Below are positions 19,748 to 29,580 of a stretch of 64,000 bases of DNA, piece by piece. Every line of letters begins with the position of its first letter. Positions within the stretch are counted from its first letter, which is position 1. The DNA lies in assembly GCF_035920345.1 (NCBI RefSeq), contig NZ_CP109149.1, forward strand, positions 3,224,001 through 3,288,000, in the 5' to 3' direction. Source of the DNA: Nocardia vinacea. Its GTDB lineage: Bacteria > Actinomycetota > Actinomycetes > Mycobacteriales > Mycobacteriaceae. The position numbers and the translations under genes are program-made. A model generated the notes under the pieces. The model was not told where the DNA came from. It was given only the letters and a program-made list of their open reading frames with translations, and did no database searches.

Positions 19748-21673
19748 ATGGTTTCCGACCAAAGTGATGTCGGCACAGCGAAATTGGAAAAGGTCGTAAT
19801 TCGGTTCGCCGGGGACTCCGGTGACGGAATGCAGCTCACCGGTGATCGCTTCACACACGAGGCGGCCGCATTCGGCAACGACCTCGCCACCCAGCCCAAC
19901 TTCCCGGCCGAAATCCGGGCGCCACAGGGCACGCTGCCCGGCGTCTCGTCCTTCCAGATCCAGATCGCCGATTACGACATCCTCACCGCGGGCGACCAGC
20001 CCGATGTGCTGGTCGCGATGAATCCCGCCGCACTGAAGTCCAATATGGAGGACCTGCCGCGCGGTGCCACCCTCATCGTGAACACCGACGAGTTCACCAA
20101 ACGCAATCTCGGCAAGGTCGGCTACACCACCGATCCGCTCGACGACGACACACTGAGCGATTTCGTGGTCCACCGCGTGCCGATGACCTCACTCACCCTC
20201 GGTGCGACCGAGCCGACCGGTGTCGGCAAGAAGGACGCTCAGCGCGCGAAGAATATGTTCGCGCTCGGCCTGCTGTCCTGGATGTACGGACGCCCGATCG
20301 GCGGCACCGAACGCTTCCTGCGCGAGAAGTTCGCCGCGAAACCGGATATCGCCGAGGCGAATCTGCTCGCCTTCCGCGCGGGCTGGAACTACGGCGAGAC
20401 CACCGAAAGCTTCGCGACCACCTTCGAGGTGGCCCCGGCCAAACTGCCGCCGGGCACCTACCGTCAGATCACCGGCAATACCGCGCTCGCCTACGGCCTC
20501 GTCACCGCGGGGCAATTATCCGGGTTGCCGGTCTTTCTCGGCACCTATCCGATCACGCCCGCCTCCGACATCCTGCACGAACTCAGTAAGCACAAGAATT
20601 TCGGCGTTACCACCTTCCAGGCCGAGGACGAGATCGCGGGCATCGGCGCGGCCCTCGGCGCATCGCTCGGCGGCGCGCTCGGCGTCACCAGCACCTCCGG
20701 CCCCGGTCTGGCGCTCAAGAGCGAAACCATCGGGCTGGCGGTGATGACGGAACTGCCGTTGGTGATCGTCGACGTGCAGCGCGGCGGACCGTCCACCGGA
20801 CTGCCGACCAAGACCGAACAGGCCGATCTACTGCAGGCGCTCTACGGCCGCAACGGGGAATCGCCGGTCGCCGTGCTCGCGCCGCGCTCCCCCGCCGACT
20901 GCTTCGCCATCGCGGTGGAGGCGGCCCGCATCGCCCTCACCTACCGCACGCCGGTGCTGTTGCTTTCCGACGGCTCGATCGCCAATGGCTCTGAGCCGTG
21001 GTCGATTCCGCAGGTTACCGAACTGGAGCCGATCGATCCGCGCTTCGAACCCGAGGCCGAGGAGGGCACGCCGTTTCAGCCCTACTCCCGTGATCCCGAT
21101 ACTCTCGCCAGGCCGCTCGCGGTGCCGGGCACCGCCGGTCGCGCGCACCGGATCGGTGGACTGGAGAAGGCCGATGGCAGCGGCAATATCTCCTATGAGC
21201 CCGGCAACCACGAACTGATGGTTCGCCTGCGACAGGCCAAGATCGATGGCATCACTGTCCCCGATCTCGAGGTCGACGATCCGGACGGGCGGGCCGAACT
21301 CCTGCTGATCGGCTGGGGCAGTTCCTTCGGGCCGATCGGCGAGGCGTGTCGGCGCGCGCGCCGTCGCGGCGTCCCGGTCGCGCAGGCGCATCTGCGATAT
21401 CTGAATCCATTGCCCGCCAACCTCGACACCGTGCTGCGGAGCTATCGGATGGTTGTCGCACCGGAAATGAACGGCGGTCAGCTGGCCATGCTGCTGCGGG
21501 CAAAGTATCTGGTGGACGTGCAACCGTGGACGAAGATCGCGGGCACGGCATTCTCCGCACAGGAACTCGTCGGGGTGATCGATGCGGCACTGGACGGGTC
21601 GATCGAAGATATGGAACACGACAAGGCGTTCGCGGCCCGGGCGCGGGCCACGTACTCGGCTGGGGGTAACTGA
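19748..21673 (+). CDS. korA: 2-oxoglutarate:ferredoxin oxidoreductase, alpha subunit (KorA)
   Basis: 641 residues with the gamma-type domain fused at the N-terminus (VVIRFAGDSGDGMQLTGDRF, about 1-190) followed by the alpha pyrimidine-binding domain (GTYPITPASDILHELS, AEDEIAGIGAALGASLGG, TSTSGPGLALKSE). With KorB it converts 2-oxoglutarate and CoA to succinyl-CoA, reducing ferredoxin, a low-potential branch of the TCA cycle used by mycobacteria beside the dehydrogenase complex. ATG at 19748 with GAGGAAGTG upstream. The stop overlaps the korB start by one base (TGATG). Confidence 0.96.
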   Translation: MVSDQSDVGTAKLEKVVIRFAGDSGDGMQLTGDRFTHEAAAFGNDLATQPNFPAEIRAPQGTLPGVSSFQIQIADYDILTAGDQPDVLVAMNPAALKSNMEDLPRGATLIVNTDEFTKRNLGKVGYTTDPLDDDTLSDFVVHRVPMTSLTLGATEPTGVGKKDAQRAKNMFALGLLSWMYGRPIGGTERFLREKFAAKPDIAEANLLAFRAGWNYGETTESFATTFEVAPAKLPPGTYRQITGNTALAYGLVTAGQLSGLPVFLGTYPITPASDILHELSKHKNFGVTTFQAEDEIAGIGAALGASLGGALGVTSTSGPGLALKSETIGLAVMTELPLVIVDVQRGGPSTGLPTKTEQADLLQALYGRNGESPVAVLAPRSPADCFAIAVEAARIALTYRTPVLLLSDGSIANGSEPWSIPQVTELEPIDPRFEPEAEEGTPFQPYSRDPDTLARPLAVPGTAGRAHRIGGLEKADGSGNISYEPGNHELMVRLRQAKIDGITVPDLEVDDPDGRAELLLIGWGSSFGPIGEACRRARRRGVPVAQAHLRYLNPLPANLDTVLRSYRMVVAPEMNGGQLAMLLRAKYLVDVQPWTKIAGTAFSAQELVGVIDAALDGSIEDMEHDKAFAARARATYSAGGN

Positions 21674-22752
21674 TGACGATCGTCGAAACCTCGCTCGTCG
21701 GAACAGATCTGGGTCTCACCGGACTGTCGGGAGTACCGTCCGCGGACGGGCCGCAGAAAGTCAAGGACTTCACCTCCGATCAGGAGGTGCGCTGGTGCCC
21801 CGGTTGCGGTGACTACGTGATCCTGGCGACCGTGCGCGGCTTCCTCGCCGAACTCGGATTGCGCAGGGAGAACCTGATGTTCGTCTCCGGGATCGGCTGC
21901 TCGAGCCGGTTCCCGTACTACCTCGAGGCCTATGGCATCCACTCCATCCACGGCCGTGCGCCCGCTATCGCGACGGGGCTTGCGGTGACCCGACCGGATC
22001 TGTCGGTGTGGGTGGTGACCGGTGACGGTGACGCGCTGTCGATCGGCGGCAACCACCTGATCCATGCCCTGCGCCGCAATGTGAATATGACAATCCTGCT
22101 GTTCAACAACCGGATCTACGGACTCACCAAGGGGCAGTACTCCCCCACCTCCGAAGAGGGCAAGATCACCAAGTCGACGCCGATGGGGTCGGTCGACCAT
22201 CCGTTCAACACGCTGTCGGTCGCGCTCGGCGCGGAAGCCAGCTTCGCCGCGCGCGCTCTGGATTCCGATCGGGCGGGCCTCACCGAGGTGTTGCGCGCCG
22301 CCGCCGAACACCGCGGGACCTCGTTCGTGGAGATCCTGCAGGACTGCCCGATCTTCAACGACGGTTCCTTCGATGTGCTGCGCAAGGGCGATGCCGAATC
22401 GCGCCTCATCCCGCTGCACCACGGTCAGCCGATCCGTTTCGGCGCCGATGGCGAATTCGCCGTGGTGCGTGCCGGTTTCGGGCTCGCGGTGGTGCGCACC
22501 GACGAGGTCGAAGAGTCCGAGATCATCGTGCACGACGCCTACACCGACAATCCGGAGTACGCCTACGCGCTCTCGCGCCTGTCCGATCAGGACCTCGGCC
22601 ACGTGGTCACCGGCATCTTCCGCAATGTCACCCGACCCACCTACGACGATGCGGTTCGCACCCAAACCGCCATGGCGCGGGAACGCAAACCGGTACAAGA
22701 GGACTCGCTGCAATCCCTGCTCAATGGTTCGGAAACCTGGACCATCAGCTAG
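21673..22752 (+). CDS. korB: 2-oxoglutarate:ferredoxin oxidoreductase, beta subunit (KorB)
   Basis: 359 residues. WCPGCGDYVIL and SGIGCSSRFPYY provide cysteines for the iron-sulfur cluster, and VVTGDGDALSIGGNH plus LLFNNRIYGLTKGQYSP form the thiamine diphosphate binding region (GDG...NN). Works only with KorA, to which it is translationally coupled. Its 3' end overlaps the convergent MarR gene by 8 bases, leaving no room for a terminator between them. Confidence 0.96.
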   Translation: MTIVETSLVGTDLGLTGLSGVPSADGPQKVKDFTSDQEVRWCPGCGDYVILATVRGFLAELGLRRENLMFVSGIGCSSRFPYYLEAYGIHSIHGRAPAIATGLAVTRPDLSVWVVTGDGDALSIGGNHLIHALRRNVNMTILLFNNRIYGLTKGQYSPTSEEGKITKSTPMGSVDHPFNTLSVALGAEASFAARALDSDRAGLTEVLRAAAEHRGTSFVEILQDCPIFNDGSFDVLRKGDAESRLIPLHHGQPIRFGADGEFAVVRAGFGLAVVRTDEVEESEIIVHDAYTDNPEYAYALSRLSDQDLGHVVTGIFRNVTRPTYDDAVRTQTAMARERKPVQEDSLQSLLNGSETWTIS

Positions 22753-23200
22753 GCAGGCCGAGCCGATCGGCGAGCGTGCCGAGGATGCGGTGTAGGTCGG
22801 CACGCTCGGCGGCGGTGAGATCCGCGGTGGTCTCGGCGTCGATCGCATGTGCGGCGTCGAGGCATTTACGCAGTAGTGCGCGGCCGTGGGGGGTCAAGCA
22901 CAGGTTTTGACGGCGGCGATCCTCCGGATCCCGCAGCCGTTCGATGGCCCCGAAGGACTCCAGGTGGTCGGCCAGTGCGACGACCAGACTCGGCGCGACG
23001 CGCAGTATCTGCGCCATCTCCATCTGCGATGTCTTGCCGTTGGCCGCCAACACATTCAGCATTCCGGCGTGTTTCGGCTTGAGACCGAGACTCGACACAT
23101 CGGCGCTGAAGCGGTCGGTCAGGAACGCACCCAGCAGTCCGAGCCGGAAGGTGATGGTCTCCGGCAGCTTTTCCGCCTTGACGTTCTTCATATCCAGCAT
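22745..23200 (-). CDS. MarR-family transcriptional regulator
   Basis: 151 residues with the winged helix of MarR proteins: LGLKPKHAGMLNVLAANG, then TSQMEMAQILRVAPSLVVALADHLESFGAIER as helix-turn-helix and RDPEDRRRQNLCLTPHGRALL as the wing. The ATG at 23200 was preferred (23191 also possible); the open frame reaches into the divergent gene. It is divergent from a small membrane protein gene and the intervening 49 bases hold a palindrome, so it probably represses both itself and that gene. Confidence 0.9.
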   Translation of the reverse strand: MLDMKNVKAEKLPETITFRLGLLGAFLTDRFSADVSSLGLKPKHAGMLNVLAANGKTSQMEMAQILRVAPSLVVALADHLESFGAIERLRDPEDRRRQNLCLTPHGRALLRKCLDAAHAIDAETTADLTAAERADLHRILGTLADRLGLPS

Positions 23201-23211
23201 AATACTGACCC

Positions 23212-23238
23212 TAAACCATTCAGAGTCTGAACGATTTA
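23212..23238. promoter_or_regulatory. Palindromic operator in MarR divergon
   Basis: Arms TAAACCATTCAG and CTGAACGATTTA (10 of 12 bases complementary) around AGT, midway between the divergent starts at 23200 and 23250. Size and placement suit binding of the neighbouring MarR dimer. Confidence 0.7.
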
Positions 23239-23249
23239 GGGAGTGAAAG

Positions 23250-23645
23250 ATGCAGGGCGAGAAGCTCACCAGATCCGCGATCATCGTCAATGCGGTCGGC
23301 GCGAGTGTCGCCGTGGCATTCAGCGTCGCGGCGCTCGTCGACCCAACCCTGGCGATAACCGGCAGCGCGGACTCGCCTGGTGTCGATTTGTATGCCCAGG
23401 CCTACACTGTCCGTGCCATCCCGCTGGGCGCCGCACTGCTGTTCAGCCTGATGAGCCGCCGCAAGCGCGCTCTCCTACCGCTGCTGACCGTGTCCGGTGC
23501 GGTACAGCTCGGCGACGTCGCCATCGGTGCTACCCAGGGAGTTCCAGGCATGATGGTCGGCGGCAGCGTGCTCGCGCTCATTCATCTCGCCACCGCGGGT
23601 CAATTGGCCCTCGGCAGGAGTCGGTCCGCGACAGCCGCAGCCTGA
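23250..23645 (+). CDS. Small integral membrane protein (DUF4267-like)
   Basis: 131 residues with four hydrophobic segments (IIVNAVGASVAVAFSVAALV, AYTVRAIPLGAALLFSLM, ALLPLLTVSGAVQLGDVAIG, GMMVGGSVLALIHLATAGQL). The pattern, with an RAIPLG motif in the second helix, resembles DUF4267 proteins. Function unknown. ATG at 23250 preceded by GGGAGTG. Divergent from the MarR gene and likely its target. Confidence 0.75.
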   Translation: MQGEKLTRSAIIVNAVGASVAVAFSVAALVDPTLAITGSADSPGVDLYAQAYTVRAIPLGAALLFSLMSRRKRALLPLLTVSGAVQLGDVAIGATQGVPGMMVGGSVLALIHLATAGQLALGRSRSATAAA

Positions 23646-23665
23646 GCGACGACTACGGACATGAG

Positions 23666-25055
<1,390 letters not shown>

Positions 25056-25712
25056 TCAACACAGTCCCGCGACTTCCTGATCGGTCAGGACGATCGGCGA
25101 CACATAGTCCTTCGCCCGAGCCAGGCGAGCAGCACGGTACAGCGGCCGCTCCTCCAGTCCGGCATCTCGGGCCTCGGCGCGCAGTTGGTGGACGAGCATG
25201 GTCGATACCGCTACGGCCGCTGCGAGTTCGCTGGCAGCCAGGGCGTCGGCCAGTTTGCGGAGGCCGAGCAGGTGGAGTTCGCGACCGCTGCCCGCATCGG
25301 TGTACATCGCGAGCGGCACGAGCTGTGACTCGACGCCTGCGGTCACCCGCAGGACGATGCGGCTCAAACGGGCCGGAAAGACGAGAATCTCGACGCCGTT
25401 GGCGGCCGCGATATCGACCTGACGCTCCCCGATCACCCGCCGCGCGTGAATCGTGGTGCCGGCCAACCACATCCGCCGACGGCGCAGCGCGATGGCGTAG
25501 GCGACGGTGGGTGCACCGACGACGAGACCGATCGCGATCGCGATCGGCCACGGCACCAGCAGCGCCGCGAGCAATGCGGCACCGATACCCACCCCTACCG
25601 CGGCGAGGGCGAGTCGCCGCAGCATGGGTGCGTAAGTCTCGGGCGCGACGAGATCGAGGCCGACCGACGGAACCGGTTGGGCTGCACCGGGATTCGTGGG
25701 TTCTACCGGCAC
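25056..25712 (-). CDS. Hypothetical membrane protein
   Basis: 218 residues. Two adjacent hydrophobic helices (about 32-75: LALAAVGVGIGAALLAALLV, IAIAIGLVVGAPTVAYAIAL), then a soluble domain that begins with a strand-rich part (TTIHARRVIGERQVDIAAAN) and ends in helices. No family recognised. It follows hisS by 42 bases on the same strand; in mycobacteria that place is taken by a glyoxalase II gene (Rv2581c). GTG start at 25712. Confidence 0.75.
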   Translation of the reverse strand: MPVEPTNPGAAQPVPSVGLDLVAPETYAPMLRRLALAAVGVGIGAALLAALLVPWPIAIAIGLVVGAPTVAYAIALRRRRMWLAGTTIHARRVIGERQVDIAAANGVEILVFPARLSRIVLRVTAGVESQLVPLAMYTDAGSGRELHLLGLRKLADALAASELAAAVAVSTMLVHQLRAEARDAGLEERPLYRAARLARAKDYVSPIVLTDQEVAGLC

Positions 25713-25754
25713 GGCTGCCCATTCGTCGTGGTGCGGGTGTACCCCGGCACCGTA

Positions 25755-27032
25755 CTACTCGCCCGAGCGCAAAGCGGTCGCGACGGCGGCCACCGTCTCG
25801 TCCAGTGGGATCTGACGCTGTTCACCGGTGGCCATATCCTTCAGGCCGATGGTGTTCTCGGCCAGATCACGGTCACCGAGGACCAAGGTGAATTTGGCAC
25901 CGGACTTATCCGCGGCCTTCAGCGACCCCTTGACGCTTCGACCGCCGTAGGCCAGATCGACCCGAATGCCCGCCGCCCGCAACTGTGCCGCGAGCACGAC
26001 CAACCGCTGCTTGGCCGCATCGCCGAGTGATACGCCGTAGACCTCGCACCGCGCCGGATCGCCCGCCGACTTGCCCTCGGCCTGCAGCGCCAGAATGGTG
26101 CGGTCCACACCGAGTCCGAATCCGATGCCGGACAGCGGTTGTCCGCCCAGTTCGGCCATGAGCCCGTCGTAGCGTCCGCCGCCGCCGATCCCCGATTGCG
26201 CCCCGAGACCGTCGTGCACGAATTCGAAGGTCGTCTTCGTGTAGTAGTCCAGGCCGCGCACCATCCTCGGATTCACCACGTAGGGCACGCCGAGCGCGTC
26301 GAGATAACCGAGCACCTGCTCGAAGTGCGTCTTCGCCGACTCCGACAGGTGATCGATCATCAGCGGCGCATTCGCGGTCATCTCGCGCACCTCGGGCCGC
26401 TTATCGTCGAGCACCCGCAGCGGATTCAACTGCGCCCTCCGCTTGGTCTCCTCGTCCAGCGGCAGCCCGAATAGGAACTCCTGCAACAGCTCTCGATACT
26501 GTGGACGACAGGTCTCGTCACCGAGCGAGGTGATCTCCAGCCGGAAGCCATCCAACCCGAGTTCGCGATATCCGGCGTCCGCGATCGCGATCACCTCGGC
26601 ATCCAGCGCCGGATCATCGATTCCGATCGCCTCGACGCCGACCTGCTGCAACTGCCGGTACCGACCGGCCTGCGGGCGCTCATAGCGGAAGAACGGACCC
26701 GAGTACACCAGCTTCACCGGCAATTGTCCCCGGTCGAGCCCGTGTTCGATGACCGCACGCATGACACCCGCGGTGCCCTCCGGCCGCAGCGTGACGCTGC
26801 GCTCGCCGCGGTCGGCGAAGGTGTACATCTCCTTGGTCACCACATCGGTGGATTCACCGACGCCCCGCGCGAACAAGGCGGTGTCCTCGAAGATCGGCAG
26901 CTCCACATGCCCGTACCCGGCGAGTCGGGCGGCACGGATCAAGCCGTCGCGCACCGCGACGAACTCGGCCGAACCGGGTGGCACGTAATCCGGAACCCCC
27001 TTTGGGGCGGAGAAGCTGCTGGTCTTGGTCAC
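25755..27032 (-). CDS. hisS: Histidine--tRNA ligase
   Basis: 425 residues, class II HisRS. Motif 1 region ([21 protein letters not shown]), [13 protein letters not shown], motif 2 [19 protein letters not shown], the histidine-specific motifs [15 protein letters not shown] (here MVRGLDYY) and GGGGRYDGL, and motif 3 [10 protein letters not shown] are present. The C-terminal anticodon-binding domain contains GVRVDLAYG-like sequence ([14 protein letters not shown]). GTG at 27032 gives the family N-terminus [11 protein letters not shown]; the upstream 13 codons in frame are not conserved. Confidence 0.97.
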   Translation of the reverse strand: MTKTSSFSAPKGVPDYVPPGSAEFVAVRDGLIRAARLAGYGHVELPIFEDTALFARGVGESTDVVTKEMYTFADRGERSVTLRPEGTAGVMRAVIEHGLDRGQLPVKLVYSGPFFRYERPQAGRYRQLQQVGVEAIGIDDPALDAEVIAIADAGYRELGLDGFRLEITSLGDETCRPQYRELLQEFLFGLPLDEETKRRAQLNPLRVLDDKRPEVREMTANAPLMIDHLSESAKTHFEQVLGYLDALGVPYVVNPRMVRGLDYYTKTTFEFVHDGLGAQSGIGGGGRYDGLMAELGGQPLSGIGFGLGVDRTILALQAEGKSAGDPARCEVYGVSLGDAAKQRLVVLAAQLRAAGIRVDLAYGGRSVKGSLKAADKSGAKFTLVLGDRDLAENTIGLKDMATGEQRQIPLDETVAAVATALRSGE

Positions 27033-27086
27033 GATGGTCCAGTTTCCACCACTACGGCCCGTCAAGTCCAACCGGTTTGCCGCCGC

Positions 27087-27115
27087 TAGCGACTGCTTGC
27101 ACGTCGCTCGAAAGG
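27087..27115 (-). repeat. Copy 1 of a small palindromic repeat (inverted orientation)
   Basis: Reads, on the minus strand, as the same element found at 28049 (plus) with one base change: TTTCGAGCGAC, a central TGCAAGCA and GTCGCTA. Its own halves are partly complementary (AGCGAC/GTCGCT). Together with the copy at 28049 it flanks the cyclophilin gene in inverted orientation. Confidence 0.65.
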
Positions 27116-27226
27116 ATCAGCTCGTTTATACGGCGTCACGACTGGTCGAAATGGCCTGCTGAGCAGTCTCAGAAATAGATGGCACAATCCTGTGCCGTAC
27201 GTAACGGATACGGGAGGAACGTGGTA

Positions 27227-28042
27227 GTGCCGAGCAACGAACAGCGACGGGCAGCGGCCAAACGCAAGCTGGAGCGCCAGCTGGCCAACCGGGCCGATCG
27301 GGTGCGCAAGCGCAAGCGACTCACGATCGCCGGATCGGCGCTCGGCGTGGTGGTCGTGGCGGCAGCGGCCGTCGGCGTCTACTTCCTGACCAAGAGTGAC
27401 GATAAGCCCGCGGCCATCAGCTGCGACTACCGCGACAGTCAAAAGCCCGCGGATAAGCAGGTGAACAAGCCGCGCACCAGCGGCATCGAGAACACCGGCG
27501 ACAATGCGAGTCTCAGCGTCAGCATGGAGACCTCTCAGGGCCCCATCGGCCTCAGCCTGGACAATGCCAAGGCGCCGTGCACCGTCAACAGCTTCGCGAG
27601 CCTGGCCGGTCAGGGCTACTTCGACAACACCACTTGCCACCGCATGACCGCGGACGAGGGCCTGAAGGTGCTGCAGTGCGGTGACCCGACCGGCACCGGC
27701 ACCGGCGGTCCCGGCTACCAGTTCGACAACGAGTACCCGACCAATCGGTACAACCCCGCCGACCCCGCATTGCAGCAGCCCATGGACTACAAGCGCGGCA
27801 CGTTGGCCATGGCCAACGCGGGACCGGATCCCGTCACCGGCGGCGGCACCAACGGCAGTCAGTTCTTCATCGTCTACGGCGATTCGCAACTGCCGCCGAA
27901 CTACACCATCTTCGGCACCGTCGATCCGGACAGCATGGGCACGTTGGACAAGATCGCCGCAGGCGGTCAGGACAACTCCAACGGACAGGGCGACGGCAAG
28001 CCCAATCTCCCCGTAACCATCCAGTCGGTCCGCATCGACTGA
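27227..28042 (+). CDS. ppiB: Membrane-anchored peptidyl-prolyl cis-trans isomerase (cyclophilin type)
   Basis: 271 residues: a basic cytoplasmic N-terminus (EQRRAAAKRKLERQLANR), one membrane helix (about 34-53), then an extracytoplasmic cyclophilin domain from about residue 95. Cyclophilin motifs are VNSFASLAGQGYFDNTTCHR, GGPGYQFDNEYP, RGTLAMANAGPDPVTGGGTN and GSQFFIVYGDS; the proline-isomerase pocket residues Arg, Phe and Gln are kept. Two close GTG codons compete as start; 27227 has GGAGG at 9 bases and matches homologs beginning PTNEQRR, whereas 27221 leaves only 3 bases. Equivalent to Rv2582, located next to hisS and relA in mycobacteria. Confidence 0.9.
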   Translation: MPSNEQRRAAAKRKLERQLANRADRVRKRKRLTIAGSALGVVVVAAAAVGVYFLTKSDDKPAAISCDYRDSQKPADKQVNKPRTSGIENTGDNASLSVSMETSQGPIGLSLDNAKAPCTVNSFASLAGQGYFDNTTCHRMTADEGLKVLQCGDPTGTGTGGPGYQFDNEYPTNRYNPADPALQQPMDYKRGTLAMANAGPDPVTGGGTNGSQFFIVYGDSQLPPNYTIFGTVDPDSMGTLDKIAAGGQDNSNGQGDGKPNLPVTIQSVRID

Positions 28043-28048
28043 GCCGGC

Positions 28049-28077
28049 CCTTTCGAGCGACCTGCAAGCAGTCGCTA
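28049..28077 (+). repeat. Copy 2 of the small palindromic repeat
   Basis: TTTCGAGCGACCTGCAAGCA followed by GTCGCTA. AGCGACCTGC and GCAGTCGCT are complementary with one bulge, so the element can fold into a hairpin. It begins 6 bases after the cyclophilin stop codon and could act as a terminator there. Confidence 0.68.
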
Positions 28078-28112
28078 CGACACGCCCGATCCGAATACTC
28101 GCTTCGTTCGGA

Positions 28113-28137
28113 CCCGCTGCGCACAATGAGCAGCGGG
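28113..28137. terminator. Hairpin downstream of the cyclophilin gene
   Basis: CCCGCTGC paired with GCAGCGGG around a 9-base loop, about 70 bases after the stop codon. Possible second terminator for that gene. Confidence 0.45.
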
Positions 28138-28498
28138 CCCGAACTACCTTCCCGAACCAGCCAGGGTAGGCGACCCTAATCGTTCGGTTAGGGTGCGCTA
28201 AGACCGGAGATCCTCCGAAGCTTTCCCGTACCCGCCGGAATTGTGCGATATATGCTGTTAAGCGGCACGCCCACACGGTTGGCGCCGAGCTTTCTCGGGT
28301 AATCTCGAATAAAGGAGAACGCGAAGCGTAGTCATCCCCTGCCGGACGATCCCAACCGGGAATGCCACGCTACGAGTTCTCTGGGTGTCCACGTTTGCAG
28401 GCGGGGCACCGGCGCGGCGGACTACAGTCCGACGTGGCGGCGTCCGTGACGAAGCACCACAACATCCATAGTGATCACTGCAGCATCGGGGAGCAGCC

Positions 28499-29053
28499 AT
28501 GTCCGAGGAACTGGACGACATCGGCCGGGAAACCGCGGCCATGATGAAGACCGCATTGCAGCTTGCGACCCTTGTCGCACTGCGGACCCGTGAGCGTGGT
28601 CAGAAGGAAGCCGAAGCCCGCGTCAAGGTCACCGAGGCCCGCATCAAGGAGGCCCGGGAACTGCAGATCCGTGAGGCCCGCGACGCCAAGGCGAAGGACC
28701 CACGCAATCTCGAACTGGCCCGGATGGTCGAGAAATCAGTTCCGGCCCAGGGTATTTCATTGGAGAAAGATCGTTTCTCCGCACAGGCCGAGGCCAGCCG
28801 GATGGCCGCGACGGCGTCGGCTCAGTCCAAACCGCTCGTTCGCTACGACTCCCAGGAACGTCGGATGGCGATCGCGGCGCATCTCGCCCGGATCGGTATC
28901 GCACCGGAACTGGCGGCAGTGCGGATGCTCATCGAGGTAGGTCAGGGGCAACCGCCCGAAGAGGCCGTACGTATTCGCGACGAAGCCGCCCGCGCGGCCG
29001 GCGCACGAGGTCGGGAACAGGACGCACGCGGTTTGGAACGCGTCCGACAGTAG
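28499..29053 (+). CDS. Coiled-coil protein of unknown function next to the T4SS-like cluster
   Basis: 184 residues, highly charged and almost entirely helical. A long coiled-coil runs over about residues 28-72 (KEAEARVKVTEARIKEAREL), then a second helical block (RMAIAAHLARIGIAPELAAV, MLIEVGQGQPPEEAVRIRD). No family recognised and no export signal. It is transcribed toward the secretion-like cluster and separated from it by a strong bidirectional terminator, so it is not in that operon, but its location between ppiB and the cluster suggests it arrived with it. ATG at 28499. Confidence 0.75.
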   Translation: MSEELDDIGRETAAMMKTALQLATLVALRTRERGQKEAEARVKVTEARIKEARELQIREARDAKAKDPRNLELARMVEKSVPAQGISLEKDRFSAQAEASRMAATASAQSKPLVRYDSQERRMAIAAHLARIGIAPELAAVRMLIEVGQGQPPEEAVRIRDEAARAAGARGREQDARGLERVRQ

Positions 29054-29076
29054 CTGGATCCCGACGCCGGAAACCG

Positions 29077-29106
29077 AAAACGCCCGCTGAAATCAGCGGG
29101 CGTTTC
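29077..29106. terminator. Strong bidirectional terminator
   Basis: AACGCCCGCTGA paired perfectly with TCAGCGGGCGTT around AA, flanked by A- and T-runs on both sides. It separates the convergent coiled-coil gene and the end of the secretion-like cluster. Confidence 0.9.
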
Positions 29107-29120
29107 GACGTTTTCGGCTC

Positions 29121-29507
29121 CTAGACGCGAAAATCGCCGATGGTCGGATCGCCGAAAAGCCCCTGGGTGGGGGACTTCAGCGGCAGTGGGCTCAGCATGT
29201 CCTTGTGGCCGTTGCGCACACTGCAGTACTTGAACGGTCCGCGGGGATCGAAGAGTTTGGTCATATGCGGATCCGCGTGGTCGAGGAACCAGATGCTCAA
29301 TCCGGTGCTCGGCTCGAGCCGATAGTGCTCCCATGCGCGCCAGAGCGCATCTAGTCGCGCCACCGCCTCGGCATGCTTCCACCACTCCGGGCACCAGACC
29401 GTTTCACTGATATCGGTGACCTGACGCCGGTACACCAGGCCGAGGTAGTTCTCGACGAAGTCCACCACATTGCTGTAGATCATGGGCTGTTGCTGCTGTT
29501 CAGTCAC
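29121..29507 (-). CDS. DUF4913 protein
   Basis: 128 residues matching DUF4913: VDFVENYLGLVYRRQV, then the signature WCPEWWKHAEAVARLDALWR, AWEHYRLEPSTGLSIWFLDH and ADPHMTKLFDPRGPFKYC. The family is actinobacterial and tends to be encoded beside conjugation or T4SS-like genes; its role is unknown. It is the last gene of the cluster, with a GTG start preceded by GAGGTGGAG, and is separated from the coupling ATPase gene by exactly 73 bases. Confidence 0.85.
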   Translation of the reverse strand: MTEQQQQPMIYSNVVDFVENYLGLVYRRQVTDISETVWCPEWWKHAEAVARLDALWRAWEHYRLEPSTGLSIWFLDHADPHMTKLFDPRGPFKYCSVRNGHKDMLSPLPLKSPTQGLFGDPTIGDFRV

Positions 29508-29580
29508 AGCTCCACCTCGATCGCGCTCGGCTCCGCTGCGACTGGCCGTGCTGTGTCTATGGTTCCCTCGCTACGCTCGG
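29508..29580 (-). repeat. 73-bp stop-to-start spacer element, copy A
   Basis: Runs on the minus strand from the coupling-protein stop codon to the DUF4913 start. Both ends resemble those of the 73-bp spacer at 41229-41301: an early CGAGCG-AGCGAG-GAA-CAT part and a final CGGAGCCGAGCGC part followed by CGAGGTGGAG, which includes the ribosome binding site. The middle differs. Confidence 0.6.

Larger units (their letters stand above)
28043..28498. other. Intergenic region with repeat and hairpins
   Basis: 455 bases between the cyclophilin gene and the coiled-coil gene. It holds the repeat copy at 28049-28077 and the hairpin at 28113-28137. The rest shows no convincing gene; the promoter of the plus-strand gene at 28499 must be in the right part but was not resolved. 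Confidence 0.6.
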
